DNA of 64,000 nt from Adenanthera pavonina. Its lineage: Eukaryota > Streptophyta > Magnoliopsida > Fabales > Fabaceae. The DNA lies in the NCBI GenBank assembly GCA_026686845.1, contig JAIVEN010000028.1:1317001-1381000 (forward strand), given 5' to 3'. How positions within the stretch are numbered: position 1 is the stretch's first letter; each line of letters begins with the position of its first letter. Shown piece after piece: positions 61,554 to 64,000 of this stretch. The notes beneath the pieces were generated by a model, which saw only the letters and a program-made list of their open reading frames with translations, was not told the origin of the DNA and did no database searches. Made by a program: the position numbers and the translations under genes.

Positions 61554-63641
61554 TTACTTGGGGCCAATGTCCTTCAGGGCACAAATCTGCTCCTCTCCCA
61601 TGGCAGACATAACAGTCACAACCAGATCTTTACCCTCAGCAAAACCATCCTTGATCTGCATGACAAATCCAAAATTCAGTCCATGATGATTCATATCAAT
61701 TTAAGTTGGCAAAAATGACCTGTTTCATTTCACTTAAAGTACCATATCCTAGATTGAACCCAAAGGAATCATAATTTAGAAGGGCAGAAAAGAGTAGACT
61801 AATAAATTGGTTCCTGAAACAATGTCTGAGCCTGGTGAACTTTAGTCAAAAGGACACTAGTTCTTCAATGTCTTAGAAATGCTGGATGATTAAAACACAA
61901 CCAGAGCAGAGCTCGTACAAAAGTAGAGAGTCAAATTTGCGTCGCACTATTGACAGCTATTGAACAGTGTGGCTCTCAGTACTTTTTATATTTTGTATTG
62001 ATAAGTTGGTAACTTTTAGTGACTAAAGCTACTTGGGCTAACAACTTAGAAATCAAGTTGTTAATTATTTCAAAGAATGAATATTCGCCTCTACAACAAT
62101 GTTATACATGCCACTAATCAGTTTATGAAGCAAAACCACAACTGAATATGCAAAAGGTGTTAACTAGACATGCTAACCTGCGTAAGCAGATTTTCATCGG
62201 TTGGAAGCCTAAGATCATCCTTGGTACCACCAGTTTCAGTCAGCAGACTCACCTAATATACATTTCAAAGTACATAGATATCCTTAATTCATCATTAAGA
62301 GAAACAGATTAAATTCAACCATAAATTTCAAGAAAGGAGAGGAAAGAAGAGGCAAGGCAACTGTAATCATACAAATCCATCCTCAGATATGTCAATCAGC
62401 TGGTAGTCAGTGCGGTTGACATGGGGGACCTGGAACACAAGAATACACATTTTGAAAACGCCAGAACCCATTTATATATGATAGGTTGGCATGAATTTAA
62501 AGCCAAAAGAATCTCATACATCACAATTGTGGGAAGAGGGAACAATATCTTCAAGCTTTTTTCCAGTGAAGATGTCAATACCAACAAAGTGACACTTAGC
62601 ATGTCCATGCTTGCCAGTTTTGGAAGTTGAAACTTCCACAACCTGTTGTATAATAAAAAGCAAAACTCATACTTAGACCGCATGATCAGACCTTCCCTCA
62701 CCAAATTATACACAGTAGGCATCATGGAAATTTGAAGACAAACAGTATAATTGAATAGCAGCTACTAAACAACAATTATTCCATTGTGTCATGCGTCCCT
62801 ACCAAGTGAAAGTTAAAAGTACAACTTACATGCATAAGCAATACAATAACAATTCCGGATGGTGTCAACTCCAAATAGTAAAATCGTACGTTTACTAAGT
62901 AAGCTGTAAATCCTAATAAACGTAAATCTAACCCACTACCCGATCACTAAAAACAATACTGTCATGAACGGAAAGAAATACCATTCAAGGTCCAACCCAA
63001 AACTGATACCTTGAAACCGTCTACTAACTCCACCGCCTAGACAAAGTAGTAAAAGACATCCAACATTTTGCCTCTATATTTTCAGAAAGGAAAGCCAAAG
63101 GAAGAATCGACAGATAATATAGGCTAACAGAACATCGCTAGCTAAACTCGACAGCACAAAACAAACGAGAAAGAACACACCTCAGAAGAAAATATGCGGG
63201 GAAAAAAAAAGAGACAACCAACAAAATACTTTTGGGTTAATTAACTACAGATAAAAATTAGACTAATTTGCATGTAATTAAGAGGCAAAAGAAAAATCCA
63301 GACACAAAAAGGTTTAAGATAGAAAAAAAAAATCTCACAGATCCGAGAAATCTCCAGAACGAACATGCATAGATTGTTGGCAAAAGCTAAAACCGAAAAA
63401 AATGAGATGCAAATTAAATCGAACAAATTGGCGATCTAGATGATGAAACAGATCAAAGAAGCAGGACAAAAAGACGAGAAATCAGACAAAAACGAGAATT
63501 GAAGCAAAGGAAAGGAACCTTGCAAGGCCTGGATTTGATAACAATGTAACCGTTCTTGCGGATGGTACCAGCTTGCTGAGGGAAGGTCTTGGAAGCTCCG
63601 GCATCAGCTTTGGACTCGAAGTGATGCTCCTCGTCCGACAT
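61554..63641 (-). CDS. eIF5A: Eukaryotic translation initiation factor 5A
   Basis: Five exons on the - strand, 63641-63519, 62642-62520, 62429-62373, 62252-62178 and 61655-61554 (TAA), give 159 residues, the standard plant length. All introns are GT-AG, and every exon boundary falls between codons. eIF5A binds the ribosome and relieves stalled elongation and termination, notably at proline runs. The hypusine loop TSKTGKHGHAKCHF is intact, with Lys52 the residue modified by deoxyhypusine synthase and hydroxylase. The N-terminal SH3-like domain (about 20-87) and C-terminal OB-fold domain (VNRTDYQLIDISEDGF… to GEEQICALKDIGPK) are complete. The start is MSDEEHHFES, the conserved plant N-terminus; an upstream in-frame ATG would add nine residues but breaks family length. 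Confidence 0.97.
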
Positions 63642-63689
63642 GGCTCCGAGCAAACCCGTCACAGACAAAGACTAGGAGTGACAGTAGAG

Positions 63690-63746
63690 AGAGAGTGTGT
63701 GAGAGAAGAAGCGGCGACATTGGAGAAACTGGAATTTATTATATAG
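63690..63746 (-). promoter_or_regulatory. Core promoter and leader of eIF5A
   Basis: On the - strand a TATATAATAAA box at 63,746-63,736 is followed about 35 bases later by a pyrimidine-rich stretch (CTTCTCTCACACACTCTCTC), typical of plant transcription start regions. The start codon is about 95 bases downstream of the box. Confidence 0.6.
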
Positions 63747-64000
63747 AAACTAGAAAGTGATGAGGACGAAGACGGTTTTGGAAGACATTTAATTTATTTT
63801 AATTTAATTTATATATCTTTAAACAATTCATTTTAGGAAGAATTGTGAAAAAAATACCAAAACAAACACAAAAATGAAACCAAAGTTCATCCTGTTTTTA
63901 AAAGATGTAAAAATTTTGCCAAGTGAATTTACAAAACTTTTAAGTTATGATAAAATTTTTTAGTAGTAAATGAAGATAAAAAAAAATCTATTTTGACTTG

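Noticed and set aside
1..64000. tRNA, rRNA or snRNA genes
   Set aside because: B-box-like words occur only in SINE-like settings without a cloverleaf I can fold. No rRNA or snRNA sequence was recognised.

Overview
This window looks like nuclear DNA of a flowering plant, most likely a eudicot. It is strongly AT-rich. Its genes are split by short GT-AG introns, the intact proteins are recognisable plant proteins, and the space between genes is filled with plant transposons. The species cannot be named from the sequence alone.

Layout. Positions 1-21,000 hold no gene I can support. They are AT-rich DNA studded with Stowaway-like MITEs, one larger MITE family, a Helitron 3' terminus and older dispersed repeats. 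Positions 21,000-26,050 hold a leader region and a complete nine-exon gene for a 517-residue DUF1336/EDR2_C (CW14-type) protein on the + strand; one of its introns reads as GC-AG. From 26,050 to 47,400 come a second Helitron end, a decayed 5.5-kb Ty3/gypsy retrotransposon with both LTRs and a target duplication, an uncharacterised 132-codon coiled-coil ORF, a third Helitron end, a second copy of a repeat first seen at 11.7 kb, and a broken UbiA aromatic prenyltransferase (homogentisate prenyltransferase-like) gene.

Positions 47,403-54,579 are a nested transposon stack, the most informative accessory structure here. A 7.16-kb hAT element is bounded by TAGGGCTG termini and an exact 8-bp duplication (AATACAAC). 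It carries a BED-finger transposase gene that is broken by frameshifts and stops. A 1.68-kb Ty1/copia-type solo LTR sits in that gene, and a 509-bp hAT-type MITE with its own exact 8-bp duplication (TTAATGAG) sits in the leader region.

Positions 55,200-64,000 hold two intact housekeeping genes. The first is a twelve-exon isopentenyl phosphate kinase gene (+ strand, 340 residues), which feeds isopentenyl diphosphate into isoprenoid synthesis. The second is a five-exon eIF5A gene (- strand, 159 residues) with the hypusine lysine in place. They point away from each other's 5' ends, their 3' ends face each other, and nothing suggests joint regulation. The UbiA pseudogene belongs to a family that uses prenyl diphosphates, but it is dead and 12 kb away, so I draw no functional link.

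Exon limits were placed by hand from reading frame, splice dinucleotides and family resemblance. No alignment or database search was run.
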